Notes: a model not told the origin generated them from the letters alone. DNA of 64,000 nt from Lepidonotus clava (GCA_936440205.1 OW387142.1:16334736-16398735), one strand, 5' to 3'. Shown: positions 10,559 through 20,450, counted from the first letter of the stretch. Numbers and translations are program-made.

Positions 10559-12910
10559 TCACCCTTCTTCTTGGCGTCGGATCGGCAGCAACAGCCTCTC
10601 CTCCCTAGCGGGGAGCTCGAGAAGCTGATCCACCATTCCGCTCTGTTTTTCCGCCTCTCTTGTCGCCTTCAACAAGTCATCCAGTTGATCCTCGTTTTTG
10701 TGCATCACTAGGGTCTGAGCCAATTGGACGGTCCGGTTGTGTTCGTTAACTAGCTGGTCGACCCCCGGGAACTCCCCGGTCAACGGCCCCAGTGCCGCCG
10801 TCGGGAACTGCGCCATCGCTTCTTCAAATGTCTCTGGCTTGCGGCCCGTTTCTAGTGCCATCAGGAACGCCATAGACGCCGAAGCCATTGCTCTTGTCTT
10901 GGCCGTCATTCCTCGCACCTCTCTCGGGGGCCACGTCAGTTGCACCCGAATGGCCTTTTCCGCGTCCCAGTCTCGTACCGCTCGCGCCGTTACCGGAAAG
11001 TGTCCCTGTAAGACCTGGTGAACGGCCTGTGTCCGTAATAACTTGAGTCTCGGTGTTTCTCTAGATGGTCCTGCCGTCGGCATCTCCGTTCCGATAGACC
11101 CGAACACTGAATCCGCTCCCGACTCGTCCAATTCTTGTTTCTCCGGCTCGTACCCTCTGGTCTCGGCCTGCCCCAACTCCATGTCCTCTGAGTCTTCCAC
11201 CTCCTCGTCCATGGACTGGGCAGCCGGCATTTGTAATCTGTGTATCACAACCCGCGGTTGTAGCGCCCGCCCGTGTTTGTCCTCGTCCTTGAGTGGGGTA
11301 TCCGGTCCTGGCGGCGATCCCATACGTTCGGGCGACGGTGGTCCCGGGGTCTCCTCCGATCCTTGCGACCCGAAAAACGAGCTCCCCAAACTGGCCCGAG
11401 TCAGGTTGTCAACCGCCGCCCGTGTCTCTGGCGTGTCTGGTGCTACCGTAATGTCTCTCATTCGTTTCAATCCTGGGGGCGGCACTATCGGCTGCTTACA
11501 TACCATCTTCTCCAGGGGTGAATCTGCTTTCGTCGGGGTAGGGGTAGAGAACAGCGGCTGTGTCGAGGCCGTCGACGCCGTGTCCTCCGGCCTGACCGCA
11601 TGCCGAACATACTTTACTTTCTCCACTCGCCCCGACGGTTTGAGTCCCTGCCTTTCTGCCATCTCGCGTAGAAACCTCCCTAGGTACAATGCTTCTCTTT
11701 CCACCAGCCGACCTCCCTGTGCTTCCCGAATGCTGTCCTCCAGCTCCCGGTCGGATCTCGCCTCGTGGTAACCCCTGAACGATCCCTCCCGGTTCATTGT
11801 TCCTTTTAAATACCCGGGGTACCTCGGGTGTCGTGATTCGTATATCACCGATTTCTTATGAACTGTCATCATAGTAAATTGTGCGTCGCTACAAGGTGGT
11901 TCTAGTCCCGTGGTCCGTTTGACTCCTGTCGAGGTCTCAGGCTGTGATGGTCCCAGCTCTCCCGTGCTGCTAGACTCAGCGATAATCAAAGACCGATCGC
12001 TTCGGGCCGACATACTCCTGCCTGACTCCGACTGGTCCGAACTCGTTCCCTCCTCCAATTCTCTCGGGACTTTCTTGACCTTTTTCCACTTCTTCTTTCG
12101 CGACGGCTCCTCCGTCGGGCATCCCTGCGTCGGGGGCCTCTTGAAAGCGAGCGGCTCCTCTTCTTCCTTGACTTTCGGTCGTTGGTCGTCGGACGAGCTC
12201 ACCAATTCCACCACCTCAGCCCCCGGTGGTATTCCTGAGCAACCCGGCTTCGGGGTGGGTGTGGATGTCCGTCCTTTTCCTCTGCCTGGGAGTCCTCGTC
12301 CTCTCGGTTCCCGTGGTTCTCCCTGGGCGTTTAACTTCTTAATTCGGCTCTGTACTAACCCTGATATTTGGTCTGGTGTCAGGAGTGGTTTCGGGTTGAC
12401 CACGGCCCGGCTCGCGCTTCGCGGCGACTCGGTGTCTTCCTTCCGTACTCCTTTTGCGGCCCTCCGAGGGGAACGACGCGTGGGTGTTGATCGTTCCGCC
12501 ACCTCGGCCAGGGGTCCCTTCCCTGCTGCTTTGGCTGCTTGGGCTCCCTCGCCGGCCTCGTCGGCCTCTGATCCTTCTTCGGTTGCTACCTGCTCCAGCT
12601 GCTCGGCGTCGCTGTCCTCGGATCCTCTTGACGCCCTCGGGTAGTAAGGGATGCGGATCTGCCGTCGCGGCCTCTCCGGTGCCTCCTTATCCACCGCCCT
12701 CTCAGGGGGTTGAAACCCCTCTGGATGGCGCACCGCGTAGTCCCGTTCCATGTTGGCTACCCGGGCCGCCGTTTCATCCCCAGTAGCGAAACTGGTGTAC
12801 GGCGGTCGTCCTTTCGGGTCCAAGGCGAACGCCGCAGCATACTCCAGCCTCAGAAGGGGGTCTTGCTTCGGCATCCCCCTCTGCAGGTTCCCTTCGTGTG
12901 ATTCCGTCAT
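10559..12910 (-). CDS. Third ORF of the Gypsy element, function unknown
   Basis: An uninterrupted 783-codon frame lies downstream of pol in the same direction. The first two thirds are rich in charged residues, Pro, Ser and Gly, with basic patches (RRSPRRAAKG) and acidic stretches (DSEDMELGQAE). The last 160 residues look more ordered, with an Ala-rich helical stretch (TRAMASASMAFLMALE) and a charged helical tail. I see no signal peptide, membrane segment, furin-like site or other envelope hallmark, so the usual explanation for an ORF after pol does not fit. I do not recognise a domain. It may be a nucleic-acid-binding or [19 protein letters not shown] protein; that is only inference from composition. 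Confidence 0.7.
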   Translation of the reverse strand: MTESHEGNLQRGMPKQDPLLRLEYAAAFALDPKGRPPYTSFATGDETAARVANMERDYAVRHPEGFQPPERAVDKEAPERPRRQIRIPYYPRASRGSEDSDAEQLEQVATEEGSEADEAGEGAQAAKAAGKGPLAEVAERSTPTRRSPRRAAKGVRKEDTESPRSASRAVVNPKPLLTPDQISGLVQSRIKKLNAQGEPREPRGRGLPGRGKGRTSTPTPKPGCSGIPPGAEVVELVSSSDDQRPKVKEEEEPLAFKRPPTQGCPTEEPSRKKKWKKVKKVPRELEEGTSSDQSESGRSMSARSDRSLIIAESSSTGELGPSQPETSTGVKRTTGLEPPCSDAQFTMMTVHKKSVIYESRHPRYPGYLKGTMNREGSFRGYHEARSDRELEDSIREAQGGRLVEREALYLGRFLREMAERQGLKPSGRVEKVKYVRHAVRPEDTASTASTQPLFSTPTPTKADSPLEKMVCKQPIVPPPGLKRMRDITVAPDTPETRAAVDNLTRASLGSSFFGSQGSEETPGPPSPERMGSPPGPDTPLKDEDKHGRALQPRVVIHRLQMPAAQSMDEEVEDSEDMELGQAETRGYEPEKQELDESGADSVFGSIGTEMPTAGPSRETPRLKLLRTQAVHQVLQGHFPVTARAVRDWDAEKAIRVQLTWPPREVRGMTAKTRAMASASMAFLMALETGRKPETFEEAMAQFPTAALGPLTGEFPGVDQLVNEHNRTVQLAQTLVMHKNEDQLDDLLKATREAEKQSGMVDQLLELPAREERLLLPIRRQEEG

Positions 12911-12919
12911 GTGCTTTCT

Positions 12920-13105
12920 CTAGTCCTGGTGTGTCGAATAGGCTCGACTCGAACACACCGGGCACATGTAGTACTGCTTCCGTAATCCATCGTGCTGGCC
13001 TTTAATATGCTTGGCCAAGTGCTTAAACTCCTTTCCGTGACAATGTCCTTCCCAGCACTGTCCGCTCATCGTGTCTGTTTTCCGGGCTTTCGGGGCTCGT
13101 TCCAA
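12920..13105 (-). CDS. Short zinc-finger-like ORF between pol and the third ORF
   Basis: This 61-residue frame has the spacing of a C2H2-type finger, C-x4-C-x9-H-x5-H within CWEGHCHGKEFKHLAKHIKG and on to QH, followed by a second CPVC pair near its end. It lies immediately upstream of the 783-codon ORF in the same direction. BED/C2H2-type fingers occur in some mobile elements as DNA- or RNA-binding parts. Whether it is translated separately is not visible from the sequence. Confidence 0.45.
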   Translation of the reverse strand: MERAPKARKTDTMSGQCWEGHCHGKEFKHLAKHIKGQHDGLRKQYYMCPVCSSRAYSTHQD

Positions 13106-14228
13106 TCCTGAAGCTCGTCCCGTCAGCCGTTTCCGTTTTTGTCTCGTAGTGATGCTGCTCGTCTCGCTTCTCTGCTTTTCTTCTTGTTTTCTTCTCCTTA
13201 GCTCAGTCTGCTCGTCTGCGATTCGATGAATCCTGGTCGGCTGACCAGAATGACCTGCTCCGGCGAGCGCTCTGCCTTTTATAGCCGCCGCAGGCGGAAG
13301 TGGGCGTGGCCTGCACTAGCGACCCCTAGCGTCAGACTCACCATCCACTTCTACGGTGGCGCCCCCTACTATTTTCCGGTCCCCGGGGCCCACCGCTGGT
13401 CACCGCCTCGCCTGCTTTCTTTACCTCGCGGCCCTTCGCCCGTCCTCGCGTTTTTTTCCTAGGCCTTTTATTGCCCCACCGGACGCCCTCGGTCCTTTCA
13501 TCCCTCGTCGCCTTTTCTTGCCTTTTTCATCTTGGCCCTCACAGTGCTTCCGCACACTTCCCGGAGAACACAGGGGCTCGGCGTTATCATCTCCTCGCCG
13601 CCGCCCCGTTCTCTTTGTCCTCTTTTATTCCTTTTACGACCTACTTTAAAGCCCGTCCTCGTTTCAGGCCTCGCCTTTTACAGCCGTCCGTTCGTTCCTC
13701 CGGCGTTCCCGAGAGTGCCGCATCTACTCTCCTCCGGTCTCCTGGACGCTGTAAAGCGGTATTACCAAGTCGGCATTACTTCAGAAGTCTTCACCAGCTT
13801 GCCACCGGGTCTGTCTTCCGTTGTAATCCAACCATCTTTTCCACGCTGTGGTTCCTCCGAACTGACCGGAAAGCGGCTCCGTGGGACTACTTTAGACATT
13901 CGGGCCGTCGTGGCTCCCGAACGCCGTTTTTCGTTCCAACCCCGCATTTCCCACCTATATTACATCCGCAAGAGAACCAATCTTCAGCTAGGTAGCGAAT
14001 CTCTACAGCCTAACGACCTGCACTCCTACTGTAGTGGTCAACGCACCGCCCCGACTCAATGGCCCCAGGTTGATCAGTCCTTTTTGGCCAAAGCCTTTCT
14101 GTGTAGCGCCGATTTGGTCGTTCCCTTGGTCCTCTTCCACCTGCGGAATCGAGACACGAAAACGACTTCATCACAAAAAGGGGGTACCCCGTTTCCTTAC
14201 GTGCCCTAGCGCGCCCCACCCCAAGCAT
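13106..14228 (-). other. Spacer between pol and the downstream ORFs of the Gypsy element
   Basis: There are 1.1 kb without an ORF in the element's direction. The minus strand is purine-rich, which leaves long open frames on the opposite strand (up to 225 codons at 13532-14209). Those lack any recognisable domain and I judge them compositional. The spacer may hold the leader or splice acceptor of a subgenomic RNA for the third ORF, but I cannot point to a specific site. Confidence 0.5.
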
Positions 14229-17200
14229 TTACTGTGCAGCCTCGTATCCTTGCTGGTCAGCTACCATCCAAGCTGGCGCAGCGTGTCCTCGGTAGGGTTC
14301 CAGGCGGTCCACATGGACCACCCCCCCCGGTTTCCCTCGTTTCTTCCGTACTACCACCCGTCCTCGGTCAAGCACCTTGACGATCAGTGCAGGGCCTATC
14401 CATGGAAATCGCAACTTCGTTCCCTTGTCCCTATCCACCACCGTATCGTGCACCCAGACCAGTTCTCCGGCGTGGTATTCCCGCCGAGTCACCTTCCCAT
14501 CATATTCGTGTTTCTGATGGATGGCGGCTCGTTTCAGCCCCGTCCGGGCCTCCCGATAGGCCGCGACTAGCCCTTCCTCCAGGCTTTCCACATAGTCGCC
14601 TACCCGTCGGGGTTCCTCCTCTGGTCCTAGAGGTCTCCCATAAATCGCCTGTCGCGGCATCATGGTCTGTCGGCCCAGCATCATCATGTTCGGTGTCACT
14701 CCCGTGCTGGCTTGCGGCGTTGCTCTATAACTCATCATCACGAGCGGGACCATCTCGTCCCATTCCCGACCTGTCGCTCGGCAGCTGGCTTTCAAACAAC
14801 ACCCCAAAGTACGGAAACTTCGTTCTATGTACCCGTCACTCCTGGGGTGGTACGGCGTCGTTCTTGTTTTGTGAATCCCGAATAGTGCACAGACCTGAGC
14901 CACCACCTCGGATTCGAAATTCGTGCCTTGATCCGAGTGTAGTTCCCGAAACGCGCCGTACCGTGCTACTACTTCTTCAACCAGTTTGTTCGCCACTGTC
15001 GTTGCCTTTTGATCCGGGATCGGGAAACACTCCAACCATTTGGTGAAATAGCATCCCACCATCAGGCAATACTTATTTCCTCGTTTGGTGACTGGGTACG
15101 GGCCCGAAACATCCATGGCCAGCCGTTCCATCGGCTCCCCCACTATGTACTGATGTAGCGGCTCCCGTCTTCCTCTTCCCTTTTTCAGCAACGCGCAATC
15201 ACATTCTCGACATTCCTTCCGCACGTCTTCCCGGAGTCCCGGCCAGTAAAACCCTTGTTCCAACAGGGCCGTCGTCCTGGCGACTCCTAAATGCGCTCCT
15301 GCCGCGCCTCCATGGTATTCCCTTACCAGCTTGGCCCGTTCCCCTCGGGGAACGACCAACTGGTTCCTCCAACCATGTCCTTCTAGTTCCCAGTACTTCC
15401 GATGCAGCACGCCATCCCTGAGGCTTAATCGTTCCCATTGCCTCCATAGGATCTTTGTTTCCCGGGATTCCGGAGATATGGCCTCCCAACCTGGCCGGTC
15501 CGCATCTTTTTCCATCCGTGCGACAATCGGCCCTATATCTCGATCCCTCCTCTGCGCTGCTCTCATCTCCTGCGGGGACCATCCGGGCTCGTACCCCCGG
15601 GCCCGCGTCACTACTCTCACTTGTTCGGTATTCTCGTGCTCCTCTCCACATTGTTTGCACGGATACCGGGACAACGCGTCAGCGTTCCCATGCTTCCTGC
15701 CCGGTCGGTGTTGGAACGACACATCATGCGAGTCGATAATCTCAATCCACCGAGCAGCCTGCCCCATCGGTTCCTTACTCCTCTGCAGCCAACTAACCGC
15801 GCTGTTATCCGTCCGGACTATCACGCGTTGGCCATAGATGTAGCACCGAAAATGCTTCAAAGCTCGCACCACCGCCAACAGTTCTTTCCGCGTGGTGCAA
15901 TACTTTCGTTCGTTTGACTCCAGGGTTTTGCTCGTGTAAGCTATCACCCGTTCCTCCCCTCTCTGCTCTTGTGATAGCACGGCTCCCGTTCCCACGTCAC
16001 TGGCGTCTGTGTCAAGCCACCATTGTCCTTCTTCCTCCGGGAATCCCAACACCGGGGCCTCCGTTAGCGCCTTCTTCATCGCATCAAATGCCTCTTGTCG
16101 TCTCGCGCTCCACACGAATGGTTCCTCCTTCGTTGCCAATTCATACAAGGGGGCAGCCAACTCCGTGAAGCCGTTTATATGCCTTCTGTAGTACGAACAT
16201 AATCCCACGAAGGCTCGTACCTCGTGGAGATCCCGCGGGACCGGCCACTCGGTTACTTGCCGACACTTTTCGGGGTCGGGTTCGATCCCGTTGAACGAGA
16301 CAACGTGCCCCAAGAACGGAATCTTCTTCTGGAACAGCTTACATTTTCGCGCCTTTAACTTCAGTCCTGCAGCGTTCAGTCGGTCCAGAACCCGTACCAA
16401 TCTTTCCAGAGTCACTTTGAACGTTGGTCCAAAGACCAGTATATCATCTAAGTATACCAGACACTCCTCCCACACGATTCCTCTGAGGATTCTTTCCATC
16501 AGTCTCTCGAAGGTGGCTGGGGCGTTCACTAGCCCGAATGGCATCACTTTAAACTCATACAATCCTCCTTGAGTCACGAAGGCCGTCTTTTCTTGGTCCT
16601 CCGGTGCCATCTCCACCTGCCAATATCCGCTTGCGAGATCCAGACTGCAGAAGAATAGGCTTCCTCCCAAAGTGTTGAGGCTGTCCTCTATCCGCGGGAG
16701 CGGATAGGCGTCCACTTTCGTAGCTTGGTTCAGTTTTCGGTAGTCAATACAGAACCTCGTTCCTCCGTCCTTCTTTTTGACTAGAACGGTCGGGCTACTC
16801 CACGCACTCCCGCTCTCTTGGATAATCCCTAAATTTAACATATCCTCCACCAGTGCTCGTTCTTCCTCTCTCCTGGTGGCCGGATACCGTCTGACCCTCT
16901 GCTTGATCGGCATCTGATCTCCCGTTTTAATTCGATGTTGTACTAAATCTGTCCGTCCTAGCTCATGTTTCGAGGTCGCAAACATTTGTTCCCGGGCCAT
17001 GATGGCTTTCTCCAGCTCTTCGCCCTCCTTCGTGGTCAGGTCTTTCTTAGCCTCCCCTATCATTTCAGCGAGCGCTCCTGGGGGTTCTTTTGCTTCACTT
17101 CCTACTCCTCGTACCTCTTGTACGAAGGTGGCTTCTCCGAGTACCCCGCCGGTTTCCAATTTCGCGCTCTCGGTCCCTCGGTTGGCCACCCAAACTTCAT

Positions 17201-17921
17201 TTTCTTCTCCCAATGTCACCGTTCCTGGGATCACCTCCAGTCCCATAGGTAATCCAGCGCCGGTGATGACAGCCAGCTGTCCACCCTGTCTTATGTCCAT
17301 TCTCGCTACTACTGTTACTCGGGTCACTTGGAGTGGGGGTATTTCCGTCGTTTTCTCGATTCGCACGACCTGTCCTCCGACGGTAACTGCCCGAATCCCA
17401 TCCGTTCTCTGTTCTACTCCCGGGATTCGTTCCCCCTCTCCCTCCCCCTCGGCGGGCAGGAAGATGGCACTCGCGTGGGGCTTAACTGTCAGCCGGTATT
17501 TCACCGCGAAGTCGTTTCCCAGGATCCCTTCATCTCTACCGATGTCTGCCACCATGAACGTCCACTTCAACACGCGTGTTCCCAATTTCACTGGCAAGTT
17601 CGTGCATCCATAGCACCGCAACGGACTACCATCTACCGAGCAGAGACGTCCTTCATATCCATCCAGTTCTTCTCTTTTTCGTCCCCACTCTCTCCAGAGG
17701 CGTTCCGACAGCAGACTGATCATAGATCCGGTATCAACTAAAAAACGGACGACATTCTCTCCCACCGTCCCGGCCACATAAAGTCCACATTCTCCCATGC
17801 CTACTACTTCTCTCGCCGCGCCCGAAGGGGGCCCCGCGCTTACTGCGACGGCGACTGTCCGTTTCCCTGACGCTGAGAACACTCTCTTGCGAAATGGCCC
17901 TTCTGGTGACAGTGATGACAC
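14229..17921 (-). CDS. pol: Gypsy pol polyprotein
   Basis: The 1230-residue frame carries, in order: an aspartic protease with DTGS at residues 63-66; reverse transcriptase with the YLDD catalytic box at 490-493 and the upstream FCIDYRKLN motif; RNase H beginning near residue 638 (LDTDASDVG); and integrase with an HHCC zinc-binding region near 870, catalytic D, D and E in MDVSGPYP, HSDQGTNFE and YHPRSDGYIERSF, and a GPY/F-like module (WIGPALIV). No chromodomain follows. Protease, RT, RNase H, integrase order is that of Ty3/Gypsy. The frame overlaps the end of gag by about 80 bases in the -1 phase, matching the -1 ribosomal frameshift known for many members. It looks whole. Confidence 0.96.
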   Translation of the reverse strand: MSSLSPEGPFRKRVFSASGKRTVAVAVSAGPPSGAAREVVGMGECGLYVAGTVGENVVRFLVDTGSMISLLSERLWREWGRKREELDGYEGRLCSVDGSPLRCYGCTNLPVKLGTRVLKWTFMVADIGRDEGILGNDFAVKYRLTVKPHASAIFLPAEGEGEGERIPGVEQRTDGIRAVTVGGQVVRIEKTTEIPPLQVTRVTVVARMDIRQGGQLAVITGAGLPMGLEVIPGTVTLGEENEVWVANRGTESAKLETGGVLGEATFVQEVRGVGSEAKEPPGALAEMIGEAKKDLTTKEGEELEKAIMAREQMFATSKHELGRTDLVQHRIKTGDQMPIKQRVRRYPATRREEERALVEDMLNLGIIQESGSAWSSPTVLVKKKDGGTRFCIDYRKLNQATKVDAYPLPRIEDSLNTLGGSLFFCSLDLASGYWQVEMAPEDQEKTAFVTQGGLYEFKVMPFGLVNAPATFERLMERILRGIVWEECLVYLDDILVFGPTFKVTLERLVRVLDRLNAAGLKLKARKCKLFQKKIPFLGHVVSFNGIEPDPEKCRQVTEWPVPRDLHEVRAFVGLCSYYRRHINGFTELAAPLYELATKEEPFVWSARRQEAFDAMKKALTEAPVLGFPEEEGQWWLDTDASDVGTGAVLSQEQRGEERVIAYTSKTLESNERKYCTTRKELLAVVRALKHFRCYIYGQRVIVRTDNSAVSWLQRSKEPMGQAARWIEIIDSHDVSFQHRPGRKHGNADALSRYPCKQCGEEHENTEQVRVVTRARGYEPGWSPQEMRAAQRRDRDIGPIVARMEKDADRPGWEAISPESRETKILWRQWERLSLRDGVLHRKYWELEGHGWRNQLVVPRGERAKLVREYHGGAAGAHLGVARTTALLEQGFYWPGLREDVRKECRECDCALLKKGRGRREPLHQYIVGEPMERLAMDVSGPYPVTKRGNKYCLMVGCYFTKWLECFPIPDQKATTVANKLVEEVVARYGAFRELHSDQGTNFESEVVAQVCALFGIHKTRTTPYHPRSDGYIERSFRTLGCCLKASCRATGREWDEMVPLVMMSYRATPQASTGVTPNMMMLGRQTMMPRQAIYGRPLGPEEEPRRVGDYVESLEEGLVAAYREARTGLKRAAIHQKHEYDGKVTRREYHAGELVWVHDTVVDRDKGTKLRFPWIGPALIVKVLDRGRVVVRKKRGKPGGVVHVDRLEPYRGHAAPAWMVADQQGYEAAQ

Positions 17922-18814
17922 TCTAAATCTTCTTTTCGCTTCTTAAACGCCTCCCTCCGGGCCGTTGCTTGTCTTCTAGCTTCCCGTTCCTCTGCCAATT
18001 CTTTCATCATCTCCTCCAACTTACCGTTCAAGGCCATGATCTGTGTATTGGCGTCCTCCTCGGGCTTCACTGCCCGCAGGAGGCGGCGTGAGTATCGTTC
18101 CTGTATTTCTACCACCTCTACCGCCTCCTCTAGTGTCTTGCATCCTTTCTCTGCACACTTCAGCTGAAGGTCTTCCCCAACTGCAGCCTGGAACGCATGT
18201 AATGCTGCTTTTTCCTGGCTAGCGTAGTCGTTGGAGAAGTAGGCTCTCGATGCCAGTCGCCGGGCATTATCAGCCAACTCCTTCGCTGTCTGGTTCTTTA
18301 CACGTTTCAAGCCCGCCAACTCTTGCAGAGCATTACACGTGTCCTTCTCCTGACCGAACCTCCGGCGCAACGCATCCACCCTCGCCGAGTAACGGAGTCG
18401 TTCCCTGTCCGGGAGTCCGACAAAGTACATTCGTGCCGTTCCCGTCAGCGAGAGGAAAAGCATCGCCGCTTTTTCCTCGGCCGTCCAGCGTCCCAATGTT
18501 GCGTACTCCTCAAACTGGTTGATCCATCCCTCGAAATCCGGTTTACCGTCATACTTCTCTGGTCGTAAACTGAACTTCTTCAAACTCGCTCCTTCCTGAC
18601 CGGTCTGTTGTTGTTGAGCCCGCACATTCTGCTCATCCGTCGGGGTGGACGTTCCCATAAAATTAAACTGCCTACCCATGATGGTCGTGTCCTCCCCTTT
18701 GGTCTCGGTTTTCGCACCTCCTTTCTCCTCCCCACCTTCCTTGAAGGCGACGTCAGAATCCATCTGCTCGAAGACTGCCGCAGTCGCCATGAGTATCCAA
18801 TACCGATGAAACAC
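17840..18814 (-). CDS. gag: Gypsy gag capsid/nucleocapsid protein
   Basis: The 324-residue frame starts about 50 bases inside the 5' LTR. A second methionine at residue 9 (ATGGCG) has a better start context. The middle resembles the retrotransposon Gag capsid domain (FSLRPEKYDGKPDFEGWINQ followed by a helical region). A coiled-coil-like charged stretch (MMKELAEEREARRQATARR) precedes a single CCHC zinc knuckle, CHHCHQKGHFAREC, at about residues 299-312, the RNA-binding nucleocapsid motif. The C-terminal end overlaps pol in another phase. It looks whole. Confidence 0.94.
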   Translation of the reverse strand: MFHRYWILMATAAVFEQMDSDVAFKEGGEEKGGAKTETKGEDTTIMGRQFNFMGTSTPTDEQNVRAQQQQTGQEGASLKKFSLRPEKYDGKPDFEGWINQFEEYATLGRWTAEEKAAMLFLSLTGTARMYFVGLPDRERLRYSARVDALRRRFGQEKDTCNALQELAGLKRVKNQTAKELADNARRLASRAYFSNDYASQEKAALHAFQAAVGEDLQLKCAEKGCKTLEEAVEVVEIQERYSRRLLRAVKPEEDANTQIMALNGKLEEMMKELAEEREARRQATARREAFKKRKEDLECHHCHQKGHFARECSQRQGNGQSPSQ

Positions 18815-18850
18815 CCAAGATCCACAAGTCCGTATGTGCCTATTTCAGCA

Positions 18851-18865
18851 CCACCGCTGCCACCA
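18851..18865 (-). other. Primer binding site, tRNA-Leu-like
   Basis: One base inside the 5' LTR the minus strand reads TGGTGGCAGCGGTGG. This is complementary to the 3' end of animal tRNA-Leu(AAG) as I remember it (CCACCGCTGCCA plus CCA), a 15-base match. The position is the standard one for priming minus-strand DNA synthesis. Confidence 0.75.
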
Positions 18866-18866
18866 G

Positions 18867-19813
18867 TGTGACGTTCTCTGGTAAGTCGGGGTTGCCGATT
18901 CTTACGACAGAGGAACGTGGGGGTTGTTCGGGTCTCGGGGCGGACGGGGAATCCGGGCCAAGAACCGAGATGTGTTTCTAGAGTCGTGCCTCGCGCACGA
19001 GGGGGGGCTGAGCGAATCGATCGGCACTCGATGTCGACGGAGGACTGCGGGGGAGGGAAATTATGGCAGGGGTACGGGTCGGCCGGGGAACGGCCCACCC
19101 CTGAGTTCCGGTCCGCGGGGGCGACGGGCCGACGGTCGCCTATTGTTTGGTAGCGTGGGGCCGAGCACGCCGCGCCCTCGTCCCCGCGGACTTCGCTCCC
19201 TCGTTCCGCTCCCCATGTCTTCGTACCATACTATGCCTCGGTTTCCGGTACTACTTCGGGCCTTCGTGCCCTACTTCGTTCCCTCGTTCCTCGTTCTTCG
19301 GGCCTTCGGGCCCCTTACCCTATGTTTCGACTACCTATCTCGGACTTCGACTGTTTTGTCCTAACTTCGACTTAATTACTCTATTCGGCTCATCTTTAGT
19401 GGTTGTTTCAGGAAAGAGGACACGTCTGGACACCAGGAGAACTGTTGAAGAACTCTGTTTATTCGGGCCTCACCACCCCTTTATATACTAGAGAGGTCAG
19501 CCCTGATTGGCTGCCTTCGGTCACGTGACCTACAATTGACGTCACTTCCGGTTTATATATTCCGTTTCCGGTTTACATTTCACTTCCGGTTTACATATTT
19601 CCGGGTTTCGTTCCATTACGTTTTCGTTATTCGTTCTTTACATATTCGTTATTCGTTCTTTACATATTCGTTCTCTACATCTATTTCGTTCTTCGTTCTT
19701 TACATATTCGTTATTCGTTCTTTACATATTCGTTCTTTACATCTATTTCCATTATTACCTTATTTCTATTATTTTAACCTCTATGTATTTTGGCTGAATA
19801 GCCGTTCATCACA
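18867..19813 (-). repeat. 5' LTR of the Gypsy element
   Basis: The 947-bp repeat is almost identical to 6272-7218 and contains the element's promoter. The AT-rich outer third has tandem ATTCGTTCTTTACAT-like units (about 19620-19750), followed in the element's direction by the TATA box and the GC-rich inner half. Confidence 0.97.
19480..19487 (-). promoter_or_regulatory. TATA box of the Gypsy LTR promoter
   Basis: TATATAAA on the minus strand lies in the 5' LTR, with AATAAA about 20 bases downstream. Transcription would start roughly 25-30 bases below the box, leaving the GC-rich half of the LTR as leader. Confidence 0.55.
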
Positions 19814-19817
19814 ATAT

Positions 19818-20450
19818 CTAAGCTTCTAAAAGGAATATTTTCAAATGGTTTGCAGCTTTAGAAAGCTTTTCTTCTGTAGTTCACACACATTTTTATCTAT
19901 CATACCCAGGAATAGAGGGTTGAAGGGTTAATTAAAGGAAATTCAGAATTATACTTAATCCCCTAAATCCATCGGAAGGAGTAAGAGTCCTCAATTACAG
20001 GTGAATGCAGTGCAGGCAATCGATTTTCTTCTGAGGACAAGGATAGTCTGACTAACTCAGCAACCAAACCTTGCTCAGTTTACGCTTCTCCCCAAACAAA
20101 TTTACCAAACATTCGGTAGAGGAGATGGACTGACTTCAAGACTTTCTTCGTCACTTCATTTTACTAATTACTTTTTTTATCCTATCAATCAGTACCTTAG
20201 TCAACATGTAATCAATCTGTGTGTAAACCAGAACGCCGTATTTAACCATTTCTATGATTTAGGCTAAACTTGTTCAATGTTTGACCATAGCTTTATGTGA
20301 AGGGTAACATACAAGATGGTACATGGCATTTGGCCAAGGATGTATCTGCATGACTGTACAATACATTATACTCAGATGTTTCTATAGAAACGAAAACTAG
20401 ATAAATAATTGGAAAATAAAAACAATAATTCAACTAACAATATGACCTTT
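19818..20450. other. Non-coding AT-rich DNA right of the retrotransposon
   Basis: I see no gene, repeat or RNA signal here. Confidence 0.6.

Larger units (their letters stand above)
6268..19817 (-). mobile_element. Ty3/Gypsy LTR retrotransposon, 13.5 kb, young and apparently whole
   Basis: A complete-looking LTR element lies on the minus strand. In its own direction the order is: 5' LTR (18867-19813), primer site (18851-18865), gag (17840-18814), pol with protease, reverse transcriptase, RNase H and integrase (14229-17921), a short zinc-finger-like ORF (12920-13105), a large unknown ORF (10559-12910), a 3.3-kb non-coding part with a hairpin array, a purine tract, and the 3' LTR (6272-7218). 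The host target ATAT is duplicated at both ends (6268-6271 and 19814-19817). The LTRs are equal in length and differ at about one position, so the insertion is recent. Protease, RT, RNase H, integrase order and the YLDD motif place it in Ty3/Gypsy. I see no envelope-like ORF (no signal peptide or membrane segments). At 13.5 kb it is long for the group. Confidence 0.96.

Noticed and set aside
11043-12644. Long plus-strand ORFs opposite the third ORF of the Gypsy element
   Set aside because: Ser/Pro/Cys-rich shadows of the 783-codon minus-strand frame.
13532-14209. 225-codon ORF on the plus strand inside the Gypsy element
   Set aside because: It lies opposite purine-rich element DNA, overlaps another long plus-strand frame, has no recognisable domain, and its length follows from the scarcity of stops in this composition.
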